From UPXZ01 sp049840795 (GTDB lineage: Bacteria; Bacteroidota; Bacteroidia; Bacteroidales; Paludibacteraceae), in assembly GCA_049840795.1 (NCBI GenBank), contig JASGJK010000010.1:75267-139266 (forward strand): a DNA stretch of 64,000 nt, read 5' to 3'. A program made the position numbers and the translations under genes. The notes under the pieces were generated by a model. It ran no database searches. It was not told the origin of the DNA and was given only the letters and a program-made list of their open reading frames with translations. Below are positions 52,843 through 62,373 of this stretch, in pieces. How positions within the stretch are numbered: the stretch's first letter is position 1; every line of letters starts with the position of its first letter.

Positions 52843-53260
52843 ATGCCAAGATCAGTAAATCACGTTGCTTCACGTAAAAGAAGAAAAAGAATTTTAAGTC
52901 TTACCAGAGGTTATTTTGGTGGACGCCGTAATGTCTGGACGGTTGCTAAAAAGCACATGGGAAAAAGGATTACAATATGCTTTTCGCGATCGTAAAGCTA
53001 AAAAACGCAGTTTCCGTGCTTTATGGATTCAGCGTATCAATGCTGCAGCAAGATTGGAAGGTATGTCATACTCACAATTGATGGGTGCATTACACAAAGC
53101 CGGAATTGAGATGAACCGTAAAGTTCTTGCCGATTTGGCAATGAATCATCCGGAAGCATTTTCTGCCATTGTAAAAAGTGCTAAAAACGGTGTTGCAAAA
53201 CCGGTTGCTAAAAAAACCGTAAAAGCTCCAAAAGTAGAAAAAGCAGCATCTGCTGAATAA
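52843..53260 (+). CDS. rplT: 50S ribosomal protein L20, one frameshift
   Basis: L20 binds 23S rRNA early in 50S assembly. ATG 52843 begins PRSVNHVASRKRRKRILSLT then RGYFGGRRNVWTVAK. An extra A in the run 52948-52952 then shifts the frame. Removing it gives AKSTWEKGLQYAFRDRKAKK, then RSFRALWIQRINAA ... MNRKVLADLAMNHPEAFSAI. The repaired protein is 138 residues, with an Ala/Lys-rich C-terminal extension beyond the usual 117-120. L20 is usually essential, so a true null is unlikely; the extra base is most simply a consensus error. Confidence 0.95.
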
Positions 53261-53293
53261 ATTGGAAAACAAGCACAAAAATGTTAAATGAAG

Positions 53294-53328
53294 TCGCTAT
53301 TCACTTGTTGAAATAGCGATTTTTTTTT
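53294..53328 (+). terminator. terminator of infC-rpmI-rplT
   Basis: An 8-bp stem (TCGCTATT / AATAGCGA) with a roughly 10-nt loop, then nine T. It begins 33 bp after the rplT stop. Confidence 0.88.
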
Positions 53329-53639
53329 GTTTAAATAGTGGTTGTTCTTCTTATCGTTTTTGAATACTATTTTACTATGATTTAGAAAAAAATCGAGACA
53401 CTTTTTCTGACTTTTCTCGCTTTTGAACAGCTGTTTACAAATCCTATAACCAACTATTTCAAAAGTATTATTTTATGGGTGAAATTTGTAAAAGAATCCA
53501 CTCCGGGATAATTTTTTCATCTTTTCTTTGCAGGGCAAATGCATCTTAATTTGTAATTATTTTCAACAAATACTCATTATTCCATCCGGTATCTAATCTT
53601 TTCCCTTTTACGCTTCTTGTTTTAGAGTTTTCTTTTTAA
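53329..53639. other. intergenic region, no feature seen
   Basis: AT-rich sequence without a supported frame, RNA or repeat. Confidence 0.4.
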
Positions 53640-53919
53640 TCAAATTGTTTTAGCGTCGGCTTTTAAACTTGTAATGTAAAGACGTGTTTCTTTTTCCTCT
53701 CTTCCCGTTGACTTGGTAAAACGCACGGTGCGTTGCGTGTTTTCTTGTAAAGAACCTTGATTGCCTTTCAACGCTAAAATATAGTCCGCCTCTTTTTCTG
53801 TTATTTTTTCGGCTATCTTTTTTTTGACAACCTATGACATCAATAGAAACAAAACATTCTTTCAAAACCAGTATTTCCAATAACTTGGGTCGAAAGCCAT
53901 TGCCCTGCATTGTCCACAA
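53640..53919 (-). pseudogene. remnant of an ISAs1-family (H-repeat-type) transposase
   Basis: The minus strand gives KLLEILVLKECFVSIDVIGC, QKK, then in the next frame IAEKITEKEADYILALKGNQ, GSLQENTQRTVRFTKSTGRE and TRLYITSLKADAKTI. This is the conserved middle of ISAs1-family transposases (IDAMGCQ ... ALKGNQ). Both ends are missing and one frameshift is present. It is a decayed fragment, with no inverted repeats found. Confidence 0.82.
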
Positions 53920-54563
53920 TCCGACATATAAAAATTCATTAAGTTACAAAGCTAACGTAAAAAATTAGCACACAAATTCGAGAAGAAATACAGATTTATA
54001 ACAACCTGATTATCAATGGTAGTTTTTACCGTTAGTCAGAATTGATTAATAAGTGTAGCATTAAAGTTGAAAACATTGAAATCACCTTCAAATTGCTGTC
54101 TATAGCGCTGTTCACTATATTTTCCGTATCTGCCAGGTTGCAAGAAATTGCCAAGTGATTTAATACTCAAAAAAAGCCAAAGAACGTATATTATAAAGTT
54201 CCTGCGCCATTTATTAAGTGATTTTGGGAGAAATTAAAACTATGCTCACATAGCGAGTGCTATGATAAATGAGTCTTGGAAATTATGTCTTTATAGGGGT
54301 TGGATTATCTGTAAAGATACTGATTTTCTATGACTTATACAAATGAAAACAATGTTATTGTGTTGATAATCAATATTTTAATGTAAATATTTAACGAACT
54401 ATGTAAATGCAATTTCCAGAAAGCGTTAAATCAGGAAATACATTTTAAAAGATTTGGCACTTTTTTCTATCCCTCCGAAGCTTAAAATTAAACAAATAAT
54501 GATATTCCACCAAATTTTCGTATTTTTGCATTATATAATTTTTGGATATAAGAAAAAGAACGA
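53920..54563. other. intergenic region upstream of the DEAD-box helicase, no gene seen
   Basis: About 640 bp of AT-rich sequence, perhaps more IS debris, with no frame that I can support. TATTTTTG near 54520-54527 is a plausible -7 box for the helicase gene. Confidence 0.4.
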
Positions 54564-55781
54564 ATGAGATTCGATGAACTTCCACTTTGCGATGCCATAC
54601 TTGATGGCTTGGACGCAATGAGTTTTGCGGAAATGACTCCCGTGCAGGAACAAGCTATTCCGCTTATTTTGAATAAAAAAGACATTATAGCTTGCGCACA
54701 AACAGGTACCGGAAAAACGGCGGCTTTTCTTTTGCCACTGATAAATAATCTACAGTCGGAGAAACATACCGAAAATGCCGTAAACGCTATTGTGATGGCT
54801 CCAACACGTGAGTTAGCTCAACAAATAGATCAACAAATGGAAGGCTTTTCCTATTTTGTATCGGTCTCGTCCGTAGCGGTATATGGTGGAAACGATGCGC
54901 AAGCATGGGATGTCCAGCGGCGTGGATTGCAAAAAGGGGCCGATGTAGTAATCGCGACTCCCGGAAGATTAATTTCTCATTTGAATCTTTCTGAAATTGA
55001 TCTGTCGCATGTGCGCTATTTTATACTTGACGAGGCCGACCGAATGCTTGATATGGGCTTTTTTGATGATATTATGTCTATCGTAAAGAGACTTCCGAAG
55101 GAAAGGCAGACCATTCTGTTTTCGGCTACGATGCCTCCAAAGATACGACAGTTGGCAAAAACCATTCTTAGCGAACCGGAAGAGATAAAGATTGCTATTT
55201 CTCGTCCACCGGAAAGCATTATGCAAACGGCATATATCTGCGAAGAGGGTCAAAAATTGGGCATTGTTCAACATTTGTTCTCTGAAAATACACCGAATAA
55301 AGTTATTTTATTCTCAGGTTCTAAAATCAAGGTAAAAGAGCTTACAAAAACACTCCGCAAAATGGGGCTCAAAGTGGGAGAGATGCACTCAGATCTGGAC
55401 CAAACCGAGCGGGATAAAATAATGCACGAGTTTAAAAATAATCGTGTAAATATGTTGGTTGCCACCGATATTGTTTCGCGTGGTATTGATATTGACGATA
55501 TTACGTTAGTGATTAATTACGATGTTCCGTATGAAGTTGAAGATTATGTGCACCGTATTGGACGTACTGCGCGTGCCGGTGATGAGGGAATGTCTATTAC
55601 ACTTGTAGGCACCGACGAACAATATCGATTTAAACAAATTGAAGATTTTTTAGAAAAATCGATATACAAAATACCCCTTCCTGCCGAACTTGGTGATGCG
55701 CCTGTGTATGATCCTATTGCAAACAGACATAAAAAATCCGGTTTCGGTAAACGAAAAGGAGGATTTAAGAGAAAACGGTAA
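54564..55781 (+). CDS. DEAD-box RNA helicase (RhlE-like)
   Basis: This is a 405-residue ATP-dependent RNA helicase. Motifs in order: Q motif (TPVQEQAIPLI), I (AQTGTGKTAAF), Ia (APTRELAQQI), TPGR, II (LDEADRMLDMGF), III (FSATMP), then in the second RecA domain ATDIVSRGIDID and VI (HRIGRTARAG). The C-terminus is a short basic tail (KSGFGKRKGGFKRKR). It probably acts in ribosome assembly or mRNA turnover. Neighbours give no more detail. Confidence 0.94.
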   Translation: MRFDELPLCDAILDGLDAMSFAEMTPVQEQAIPLILNKKDIIACAQTGTGKTAAFLLPLINNLQSEKHTENAVNAIVMAPTRELAQQIDQQMEGFSYFVSVSSVAVYGGNDAQAWDVQRRGLQKGADVVIATPGRLISHLNLSEIDLSHVRYFILDEADRMLDMGFFDDIMSIVKRLPKERQTILFSATMPPKIRQLAKTILSEPEEIKIAISRPPESIMQTAYICEEGQKLGIVQHLFSENTPNKVILFSGSKIKVKELTKTLRKMGLKVGEMHSDLDQTERDKIMHEFKNNRVNMLVATDIVSRGIDIDDITLVINYDVPYEVEDYVHRIGRTARAGDEGMSITLVGTDEQYRFKQIEDFLEKSIYKIPLPAELGDAPVYDPIANRHKKSGFGKRKGGFKRKR

Positions 55782-55821
55782 GCGAATCAACCATTTAACT
55801 ATATTAACCAATCAACTAACA

Positions 55822-56760
55822 ATGGCAAAATTTCCAGATTTTTTGAAGGATGGCGACGAAATTCGTATTATATCTCCTGCGGGTGCAATAGACCCAAATT
55901 ATGTGGATGGCGCTATCAAATTGATTTCGGAGTGGGGATTTAAACCTACCGAAGGGATGTTTACACGTTCTGTTTATGGGCGTTTTGCCGGAAACGAACA
56001 AGAACGGTTTACTGATTTGCAACAAGCAATTGACGACCCGAATGTAAAAGCCATTCTTTGTAGTCGAGGAGGATACGGTGTAGCCCAAATCATCGATAGA
56101 ATAGACTTCAGCCGATTTATTCAACATCCGAAGTGGATTCTTGGTTTTAGTGATATTACAATTTTACATCAGGCGTTGATTACAACCGGTTACGTTTCTG
56201 TACATAGTTCGATGGCAAAGCAATTTACAGAACTAAATAAGAGTGAATCAATAGCGCTTCTCCATAAAATATTACAGGGGAATATGCCTACGTATAAAGT
56301 GGCTCCTCATCCATTGAATCGTACCGGAAAAGGAAAAGGACGATTGATAGGAGGAAATTTATCAGTATTCCTCGGAATGAGAGCTACTAAATTTGATTTA
56401 CCTTTCAAAGATGCAGTGTTGTTTATTGAAGATGTTGGAGAAAAACCATATCAAATAGACCGAATGATTCAGAACTTAAGAATTAGCGGTGCGTTGTCAA
56501 AACTCTCCGGATTAATTGTAGGCCAATTTACCGAAACTGATGAAGACCCGGAAATGAACAAAACCATCTACGAGATCGTAAATTATGCTGTAAAAGATTA
56601 TGACTATCCAGTTTGCTTTAATTTTTCGGCAGGGCATATTGATGACAATTATCCGTTGGTGCTCGGTGCTGATGTGACACTTGAAGTTGAAGCGACAGAA
56701 GTTGAAATAACGTTTCAAACTACGTTTTGGAAAAAAGCGAAAGATTTGTTTAAAAAATGA
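55822..56760 (+). CDS. LD-carboxypeptidase (S66 family)
   Basis: S66 LD-carboxypeptidases cut the D-Ala from tetrapeptides during murein recycling. I choose ATG 55822 (MAKFPDFLKDGDEI), giving 312 residues; the open frame continues upstream into the helicase gene without homology. Motifs: RIISPAGAID, SRGGYGVAQIIDRID, the nucleophile Ser in LGFSDITILHQA, Glu in FIEDVGEKPYQIDRM and His in SAGHIDDNYPLVLGAD. Confidence 0.93.
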   Translation: MAKFPDFLKDGDEIRIISPAGAIDPNYVDGAIKLISEWGFKPTEGMFTRSVYGRFAGNEQERFTDLQQAIDDPNVKAILCSRGGYGVAQIIDRIDFSRFIQHPKWILGFSDITILHQALITTGYVSVHSSMAKQFTELNKSESIALLHKILQGNMPTYKVAPHPLNRTGKGKGRLIGGNLSVFLGMRATKFDLPFKDAVLFIEDVGEKPYQIDRMIQNLRISGALSKLSGLIVGQFTETDEDPEMNKTIYEIVNYAVKDYDYPVCFNFSAGHIDDNYPLVLGADVTLEVEATEVEITFQTTFWKKAKDLFKK

Positions 56761-56804
56761 ACTATTTAACTATTTAACCAATATACAAATTAACTAAATA
56801 TAAA

Positions 56805-57416
56805 ATGTTTTCAGGAATTGTAGAAGAGGCAGCTACGATTGTAGCTTTAGAAAAAGAACAAGAAAATCTTCATTTAACTCTATCTTGTTCATTTGTAAAT
56901 GAGTTGAAAATAGACCAAAGTGTGGCACACAACGGAGTTTGCCTTACGGTGGTGAAGAAAACGGCTGATAACTACACCGTTACCGCCATCAAAGAAACAT
57001 TGGAACGCTCTAACCTTGGTGTGTTGAAAGTTGGCGATAAAGTGAATTTGGAGCGGAGTATGATGATGAACGGACGTCTTGACGGACATATTGTACAAGG
57101 GCATGTTGATCAAACTGCTGTATGTACGAATGTGGAAGAAGCGGATGGCAGCTGGTATTTTACCTTTGAATATGCGTTTGATAGAGAAATGGCAAAAAAA
57201 GGATATATGACTGTGGACAAAGGCTCGGTAACCGTAAACGGCGTAAGCCTCACCGTATGTAATCCGACTCATAACACGTTTCAGGTTGCAATTATCCCAT
57301 ATACATTTGAGAATACCAATTTTGGGCAAATACAACAAGGAACGATTGTTAACTTAGAGTTCGACATTATTGGAAAGTACTTGAGCCGTATGGTTGAATT
57401 GAGCCAAAATAGTTAA
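56805..57416 (+). CDS. ribE: riboflavin synthase, alpha chain
   Basis: Converts two lumazine molecules to riboflavin. The 203-residue protein has the N-terminal MFSGIVEE and two lumazine-binding domains, each with the SLT/CLTV signature (HNGVCLTVVK and NGVSLTVCNP) and GHIVQGHVDQTA. It is intact. No other rib gene is in the window. Confidence 0.95.
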   Translation: MFSGIVEEAATIVALEKEQENLHLTLSCSFVNELKIDQSVAHNGVCLTVVKKTADNYTVTAIKETLERSNLGVLKVGDKVNLERSMMMNGRLDGHIVQGHVDQTAVCTNVEEADGSWYFTFEYAFDREMAKKGYMTVDKGSVTVNGVSLTVCNPTHNTFQVAIIPYTFENTNFGQIQQGTIVNLEFDIIGKYLSRMVELSQNS

Positions 57417-57540
57417 ACGTATTTTAAAAAGCTACCGGCAACTTTAATTACAATTGTCGGTAAATATATTAAGTAGTGAAAGTGGATTCAAATTTCCATC
57501 GACCTTAAAATACGTTTTATTTTTTACATATTTATAAACT

Positions 57541-57584
57541 ATCCTCCGTCATTTTTGTTAGTAAATTTGACAGAGGATTTTTTT
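57541..57584 (+). terminator. hairpin with T-run just before the Nudix-like gene
   Basis: ATCCTCCGTCA pairs with TGACAGAGGAT (one mismatch), followed by seven T. It can end ribE transcription. The 3' arm also holds GAGGA about 12 nt before the next ATG (57590), so it could hide that gene's ribosome-binding site. Confidence 0.7.
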
Positions 57585-57589
57585 ATCGT

Positions 57590-58780
57590 ATGGACAAGCT
57601 GAAAAAACAAATAGGAGAATCGTTTTTTAATCCGATATTATATTTTTTACCGTTGATATTTTTTATCATCAGTAATAATCTGTTCGGATTAAATACTGCG
57701 TGGAAAATATCTTTTCCGGTGGCAATAGCGACTATTTTATATGTTAATATGTTTTACAATAGGTTATTTGTTTGGTATATTGTACTTGCAGCGAGTTATA
57801 TTTTTATAGGATTGATTTACAGCTTAATACACGAATACAACTTAATAACGCCGTTTTATTATTACACCGATGATTTGCTATTTCTCTCATTAATGATTTT
57901 GATACTCTCGTTTCGTAAATTGATGCGAAATATGGCTCGTAGGACGTTACATCCCTGTATGCCGATGACCAATAATTTAGATGAACTTTTCAGAGTTACC
58001 CGAATTTTGCTTGTTGTTGTCACGTGTTTCACACTGTTGTTTCTTATTTTAGAATACAAATACGGTGAATTAAATCATGAACGCATTCAATGGCTGAACT
58101 ATGCGTATTTGGTTGTGATGCTTTTGATTATACTTTACGAGACCGTACGTGTGTTGTACATCCGTAGCCGCCTTATCAAAGAGAGTTGGATACCGATTGT
58201 AACAAGGCAGGGTAAGATTGTCGGAAGTGAATTGTATTTGGAGCGTTTTTTTGGAAAACATAAATACTTACATCCGGTGATACGAATGCACGTTGTAGAA
58301 GATGGCAAAATTCTGTTAAGGAAAAATACCAAAGACTCTTATGCTGCCGATTTTCAGCTATGGGATGCGGCGTTGAGCGATTATGTTCGTATGGGAGAGT
58401 CAATCCAACAAGCTCTGACCAGAGTAACTAAATCAATGTACGGCGTGGAGTTTAAAAAGGTAGCATTTCTTTCCAATTATTCGTATGAAAATAATGCAAA
58501 TTACGAATACGTTTTTTTATTTGTAAGTTGTAATATTCCTCCTGTCAACATCATAAATGAAAGTATTGTAACCAAATGGTGGACACCAAAGCAGATTAAA
58601 GACAATTTTGAAAGTGGAATTTTTACCGAAGAGTTTAAACATGAGTATCTGCTACTTGAGCGGGGAGGTTTAATATCTTCAGTACATTGTGTTTGCGACT
58701 GTGAATTAAAAGATTTATTTCGGCATCAGAGACAAACCGATCTCTCTTCGCAAATATCCGCTCAGCCTAATTTATTGTAG
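57590..58780 (+). CDS. membrane protein with C-terminal degenerate Nudix domain
   Basis: This is a 396-residue protein. Six predicted helices fill the first 200 residues (for example FYFLPLIFFIISNNLFGL-like, VFYNRLFVWYIVLAASYIF-like and LLVVVTCFTLLFLILEY segments). The second half resembles a Nudix fold: ILLRKNTKDSYAADFQLWDA, MGESIQQALTRVTKSMYGVE and the strand EYVFLFVSCNIPP. The canonical Nudix box (G-x5-E-x7-R-E-x2-E-E-x-G) is not kept: the R-E-x-x-E-E positions read TRVTKSM. Catalysis is therefore doubtful, and a nucleotide-sensing role is possible. It is not in an obvious operon. Confidence 0.75.
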   Translation: MDKLKKQIGESFFNPILYFLPLIFFIISNNLFGLNTAWKISFPVAIATILYVNMFYNRLFVWYIVLAASYIFIGLIYSLIHEYNLITPFYYYTDDLLFLSLMILILSFRKLMRNMARRTLHPCMPMTNNLDELFRVTRILLVVVTCFTLLFLILEYKYGELNHERIQWLNYAYLVVMLLIILYETVRVLYIRSRLIKESWIPIVTRQGKIVGSELYLERFFGKHKYLHPVIRMHVVEDGKILLRKNTKDSYAADFQLWDAALSDYVRMGESIQQALTRVTKSMYGVEFKKVAFLSNYSYENNANYEYVFLFVSCNIPPVNIINESIVTKWWTPKQIKDNFESGIFTEEFKHEYLLLERGGLISSVHCVCDCELKDLFRHQRQTDLSSQISAQPNLL

Positions 58781-59178
58781 CGCTTTTTATCTTGATTTGG
58801 TTTTGTAAGAGAGAATATGGATGGTTACTGCCAAGGCTATTACAGCTAATATTAGTTGAACATACCATTTATTATTCACAATAAAAAAGATGCAATATCC
58901 CATCGTGATCCACATTGTGGATATAGCTACAATTTTCACTTTTAATGATATTGCTTTTTCTTCTCTAAAACTTCGGATGTACCCTCCTAAAACACGATGA
59001 TTCAACAGCCGATGGTATAACTTCTCGGAACTTTTGGCGTAAAGTGCCGCCGAAAGCAAAAGGAAAGGGGTAGTAGGTAAAAGAGGAACAAATATGCCGT
59101 AAGCCTCCCAAATCAGCCGTATATAGTATTCAAAAAAAACAGTCTGTTTGGTTTTGTCAAATCTTGCAGGCTATTTTT

Positions 59179-60701
59179 TTATTTGTTATTATTTGGGAGA
59201 AGTTCGTCCCAACCTATCGGATTTTGTAGAGTTGGGATTTTTTCGAGTGTGGCATTGAGCCATTGATAAGGTTCAATGCCTGCCTGGAGACAACTTCCAA
59301 TCAGGGTGTAGAATATACAGTTGTCTTCAGCTCCGCTGTCATTTGCGGAGAATAGATAGTTTTTACGTCCCAGCGCAATGGGCCTGATGGCATTCTCAAC
59401 GCCATTGTTGTCGATATGGAAATATCCTTCCTTGCAATAGCGGCTCACACGCGGCCACATGCCGAACGCATAGCTGATGGCTTTGCCAAGCGGACTTTTG
59501 GGGGTGCAGTTATCATAGGTTTGCTTCATCCAGCTTTCCATCTCTTGTAATATGGGATAGGCTTTTTGTTCCCGTTCCTTTCGGATTTGTTCGTAATCGG
59601 CTCCTTCTGCCTTGAGGTTGCCCTCGAGCATATAAAGCAGGGCGATGTAGTCGAGTGCTTTTTGTGCTTGGGGCGTAGTTGCGAGTGCGGTCTCGAACTT
59701 GCGTCTCACGTGAGCCAGGCACCCTAAAGGCAACACACCCTGTTTTTCTTCGTAAATACTGTAAGCGGCATAACCATCGGTTTGAAGTGCCCCCTTGTAG
59801 TCTTTGAGCATTTTAAAACCACATCTTGCGAACGGGAGCCTTTGTCGTAGTGGAAAAACACACCCGGAGTCAACACCGAACGAACTACCCAGATATACCC
59901 TTTGCGTGCCGAACCCGAACGGTCGGTTATCGAATGGCTTGTTTCGTCCACCTGAATATAATCGGTTGCAAGCACCCGGTTGGTCTGTGCCAGGTAAAGC
60001 GGATAAAGCTTGTCCGCAACATCGTGTACCCAACGGTTGATGCTCGAGGTGCCAAGCTCCACACCAAAATCCTTAAAGCGTTTGGCTTGCCTATATTCAG
60101 GCAAATGGTAAAGAAACTTGTCTATGATAATTTGGCTTAGAAGCGACTCGCCTGCCATACAGCCCGGAAGAATGGTCGGGTGAGGGGGGGCTTGAATAAT
60201 CATAGTAGAAACGGCCTGTTGTTCCTGCATCTTTTTGTACACCGGGCGGACAATGCGTTCTACCCAAAACCTGGAAGGCTCAATCATCAGTCGTTCGCTC
60301 ACATCCTCGCCTATTTTAATCACATCTTCCAAATCAATTCCGTCAGGATGAATGATTCTTTCACGGCGTTCAATATCGGCAGGGATTTTATAGGGGCGTT
60401 TTTGTGATACCGCATTTGATTTTTTAGCATTCACACGCTGTTCTGCTTTTTGCTTGATCTCCTCTGCCAGCGTTGAAAACACCGAAGCCTCCTGTTCCAG
60501 CACGGCAGAGCCTTGTTCCGTGTCAAATAGCGATAATTGCGCGTCAGGGTAAGTAGGTAGGCTTTTCTCCGAACGCCGCCCGAATAGCTGGCGCTCCAGA
60601 TAAAGTATCCGTTCGTTCTTGCGGGCAAGCTGCTCGTCCTTGACCTTGAGTAGCTCTTTTAATCGAGCATTTTCCTGTAGTATTCCTTGAGCCTTTTTCA
60701 T
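59179..60701 (-). CDS. IS66-family transposase TnpC, one frameshift
   Basis: The first frame (60701-59724) has the N-terminal coiled coil (ARLKELLKVKDEQLARKNER), FGRRSEK, a zinc-site region and the catalytic start (VLATDYIQVDETS). The second (60033-59179) has DGYAAYSIYEEKQGVLPLGC, LAHVRRKFETAL, DNNGVENAIRPIALGRKNYL and the IS66 C-terminal domain (LIGSCLQAGIEPYQWLNATL). They differ by one base in the A/T run at 59811-59818; restoring one A gives SQDVVLKMLKDYKGALQTDG. The repaired length is about 508 residues, normal. Confidence 0.9.
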
Positions 60702-60753
60702 CGTTTTGTACCATAAAGATACTAAATTACAATGATATATACAAATATCTCAA

Positions 60754-61098
60754 CTACAAATCATACCTTTTTCTTCGTCTTGTTTTCACACTTATTCCTT
60801 CCATAAACAGCACCAATTCATCCCACCGAAGCGTGCGAAATCCAACACCCGCCTTGATGAATATCTTATGACTGACACGCCCGCTTTCCAACCGCTTGTA
60901 ATAAATTACAAAACCGCCACGCTCCCAGTGAAGCAACTTCAAGGTAGTGCGCTGCTTGTTTAGAAAAACATAAACATCGCCATTGGTGGGACTTAGGGAG
61001 AGATAGCGGATCAATCCGCACAAGCCGTCCAAACCCCTGCGCAAATCAACGCCACTTAAACAAACTACAAACCGATTTCCTTCGTTCAAACTAAACAT
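60754..61098 (-). CDS. IS66-family accessory protein TnpB (Orf2)
   Basis: The motif VDLRRGLDGLCGLI near the start, DVYVFLNKQRTTLKLLHWER and GGFVIYYKRLESG define the IS66 Orf2 family. I take ATG 61098 (MFSLNEGNRF) as start, since the longer frame would begin within the terminal repeat. It is about 114 residues. It is needed with TnpC for transposition in studied IS66 elements. Confidence 0.9.
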   Translation of the reverse strand: MFSLNEGNRFVVCLSGVDLRRGLDGLCGLIRYLSLSPTNGDVYVFLNKQRTTLKLLHWERGGFVIYYKRLESGRVSHKIFIKAGVGFRTLRWDELVLFMEGISVKTRRRKRYDL

Positions 61099-61222
61099 AA
61101 CTTTTTTTTCGACAAAGGTCTCGCTTTTGTTTAATCTTGACAATACGGCTGATTTGGGAGGCTTACAATATGCCCACTACTCCCAGCGCCAAGCTGATAG
61201 ACGCTATGATGATAAATATAAT

Positions 61223-62217
61223 TTGGTATAGGCGCTTAGGTCGCTGTAATTTTGGATAAATCTGCTACTTTTGTAGCGTGTATATTAGGAAACAATATAT
61301 AGGAGTGAATTCAATAGAGTTCAATAAATATTTTCAGACACAGGAGGATTGCTATCGCTATGTTTCAGAAATAAAATGGTCAGCCGAGCATCCTTACCAA
61401 TGTAAGAAGTGTGGTCATTTGAAATTTGGCAAAGGCAAAAAGCCCTATTCACATCGTTGCGCCAAATGCAATTACGATGAAAGCCCCACTTCTGGAACTA
61501 TGTTTGACAAGTTGAAATTTTCATTGCTTATCGCATTTCATATCTGTTTTAAAATTAGCACCAAGAAGAAAGGAATGTCTTCATTGGAATTGTCAGAGGA
61601 ATTTGGATTGCGTTAGAAAACAGTATGGGAATTTAAGTGGAAAATCCAACAAGCAATGACAAGTAGCCGTAAAAGCCGATTGGAGGGCAAAGTTCAGGTT
61701 GATGAGTTTCTCATAGGAGAATACGAAGAAGGTAAAGTTGGTCGTAGTGGCGACAGTAAAAAGAAGTTAGTAATTGTTGGGCTTGAAATTTTGGAAGATA
61801 AAAAAGGTGTTGGTCGAGCTTATGCACAAGTAATTGAGCATGCTTCGAGCAAAGAATTTAGACCATTTTTTGAAACATATATCAGCAACGATGCAAATGT
61901 TATTACTGATGTTTGGAAAGGTTATTTACCATTGAAAAAAGACTATCCAAACTTAGAACAAATACCTTCGGAGAAAGGGAAAGGCATGCAGCAGTTGCAT
62001 ATTCACATAATGAACATTCAGGGATGGCTACGAGGAATACACCACCATTGTTCAAAAGAACGGATGCAAGGTTATCTCGATGAATATCATTTTCGTTATA
62101 ATAGACGGACAATGATGGGGTCAATCTTCGATTTACTCATAAAAAGGATGGTTCTAAGCGAACCTAAGAGATTGATTAAAAATAAAATAACAACAGCGAA
62201 CTAAGCGCCTATACCAA
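61223..62217 (+). mobile_element. IS1595-family insertion sequence, copy 3 (995 bp)
   Basis: Looks identical to copy 1 (3920-4914). It is flanked by the exact duplication AATATAAT (61215-61222 and 62218-62225) and lies inside codon 5 of the DUF454 gene, 56 bp from the IS66 end. Confidence 0.94.
61278..62204 (+). pseudogene. IS1595-family transposase, interrupted by an in-frame TAG
   Basis: Same 308-codon frame and the same TAG at codon 113 (61614-61616) as copy 1. The two copies therefore spread after the stop arose, or one came from the other. Zinc-ribbon and catalytic parts are otherwise intact. Confidence 0.87.
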
Positions 62218-62261
62218 AATATAATTTTCATTTTCGATGGCAAAGATAGGTATTTTTTCAA

Positions 62262-62292
62262 TTGTATCATTTCCGTTTTTCTCGTATCTTTG
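62262..62292 (+). promoter_or_regulatory. probable ettA promoter
   Basis: TTG (62262-62264), 20 nt, then TATCTTTG (62285-62292). It lies 82 bp before the ettA ATG, in the gap to the divergent DUF454 gene. Confidence 0.7.
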
Positions 62293-62373
62293 CGTTTTGT
62301 AAAAAATAGCAGGTCTGAGAATCAGTTTCCTGTCGGTTAAATTTTTAAACTCGTAATTTGTAACTAAAAATAT

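Larger units (their letters stand above)
59099..61166 (-). mobile_element. IS66-family insertion sequence (2068 bp)
   Basis: The ends are inverted repeats of about 24 bp starting GTAAGCCTCCCAAATCAGCC, the usual IS66 GTAAGC end. They are flanked by the exact 8-bp duplication AATATGCC (59091-59098 and 61167-61174). It carries the TnpB and TnpC genes only. No TnpA frame fits between the right end and TnpB. Confidence 0.95.
58787..62231 (-). pseudogene. DUF454 (YbaN-like) membrane protein gene split by IS66 and IS1595
   Basis: The coding sequence survives in three pieces: 62231-62218, 61214-61167 and 59090-58787. Dropping both insertion elements and one copy of each target duplication gives one 121-residue frame. 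It reads KIIFIIIASISLALGVVGIF, VPLLPTTPFLLLSAALYAKS, then SEKLYHRLLNHRVLGGYIRS. This is the DUF454 pattern (G-x-x-G-I-F-x-P-L-L-P-T-T-P-F) at the normal family length. Function of the family is unclear. IS66 inserted at codon about 21 and IS1595 at codon about 5, so the gene is inactive. The Nudix-like gene converges with it. Confidence 0.9.
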
